NCBI GenBank assembly: GCA_028706735.1
Contig: JAQTVS010000174.1
Span: forward strand, 1 to 6,153
DNA from: Thiomonas sp.
GTDB taxonomy: Bacteria; Pseudomonadota; Gammaproteobacteria; Burkholderiales; Burkholderiaceae_C
Length of the DNA stretch: 6,153 nucleotides
Direction of reading: 5' to 3'
In this document: piece by piece, positions 5,838-6,153 of the stretch
Layout: each line of letters starts with the position of its first letter
Position numbering within the stretch: the first letter of the stretch is position 1
Program-made: the position numbers and the translations under genes
The notes under the pieces: model-generated
What the model was told of the DNA's origin: nothing
The model's database searches: none
The model's input: only the letters and a program-made list of their open reading frames with translations

Positions 5838-6153
5838 ATGCGCATCCTCGGCATCGACCCCGGACTCAACACCACCGGCTACGGCGTGGTCGATGCCCAA
5901 GGGCAGCGCCTGGGCTACCAGGCCAGCGGCGCCATCCGCATTCCCAAGGGCGCACTCCCCGATCGCCTGAAAACGCTGTTCGACGGCGTGAGCCAGGTGG
6001 CGCGCGAGGCGCAGGCGGATGTGGCCGTGGTGGAGATCGTGTTCGTCAACGTCAACCCGCAGTCCACCCTGCTGCTGGGGCAGGCGCGCGGCGCGGCCAT
6101 TGCCGCGCTGGTGGCGCAAGGGCTGCCGGTGGTCGAGTACACCGCGCTGCAAC
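5838..6153 (+). CDS. ruvC: Crossover junction endodeoxyribonuclease RuvC (3' partial)
   Basis: Homodimeric resolvase that nicks Holliday junctions made by RecA and moved by RuvAB. The first 105 codons of a family of about 170-180 are visible before the window ends. Seen: the N-terminal RNase H-like strand [14 protein letters not shown] with metal-binding catalytic Asp7, and [24 protein letters not shown] with catalytic Glu66, in the order and spacing of E. coli RuvC (Asp7, Glu66). The remaining C-terminal acidic ligands lie outside the window. ATG 5838 is the natural start, since Asp7 falls in the expected place, but no Shine-Dalgarno is visible: seven C residues (5831-5837) abut the start. 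The gene begins 29 bases after the purH stop, so it may be read through from purH. ruvA and ruvB would be expected just downstream, an inference. Confidence 0.95.
   Translation, partial: MRILGIDPGLNTTGYGVVDAQGQRLGYQASGAIRIPKGALPDRLKTLFDGVSQVAREAQADVAVVEIVFVNVNPQSTLLLGQARGAAIAALVAQGLPVVEYTALQ

Overview
The window is GC-rich and looks like chromosomal DNA of a betaproteobacterium, most likely in the Burkholderiales. The main support is the gene order dusB-fis-purH-ruvC, together with a short (79 aa) Fis-type protein without the long N-terminal arm of the enteric form. A genus such as Thiomonas is conceivable, but that is a guess. All recognisable genes lie on the + strand. Both end genes run off the window.

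Left half (1-2537): the 3' two thirds of a GhrA-type glyoxylate/hydroxypyruvate reductase, then a complete HMG-CoA lyase (mvaB-like), a YbaK/ProX-family aminoacyl-tRNA deacylase and a small four-cysteine DUF1289 protein. Gaps are 13, 11 and 2 bases, so these four genes probably form one transcription unit. The HMG-CoA lyase is unusual. After a normal catalytic body of about 304 residues, its frame runs through two nearly identical 78-bp GC-rich palindromic repeats and adds about 90 residues of low-complexity tail.

Middle (2538-2897): a 360-base stretch without a credible gene. It holds a short GCACGCCC tandem repeat and then a roughly 160-bp imperfect palindrome (2720-2879) with ends of 35 and 37 bp, more AT-rich than its surroundings. 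The palindrome ends 18 bases before dusB. It resembles a MITE-like insertion or a long foldback element in the leader of the dusB-fis operon.

Right half (2898-6153): dusB (tRNA-dihydrouridine synthase B) overlaps fis at ATGA. After a 71-base gap with a weak hairpin comes complete purH (bifunctional AICAR transformylase/IMP cyclohydrolase), then the first 105 codons of ruvC (Holliday junction resolvase). This joins tRNA modification, a nucleoid/transcription factor, the last two steps of IMP synthesis and recombination in a conserved housekeeping block.

I see no tRNA, rRNA, CRISPR array, phage gene or transposase, and no clearly undescribed multi-gene system. The parts worth a second look are the two repeat structures.
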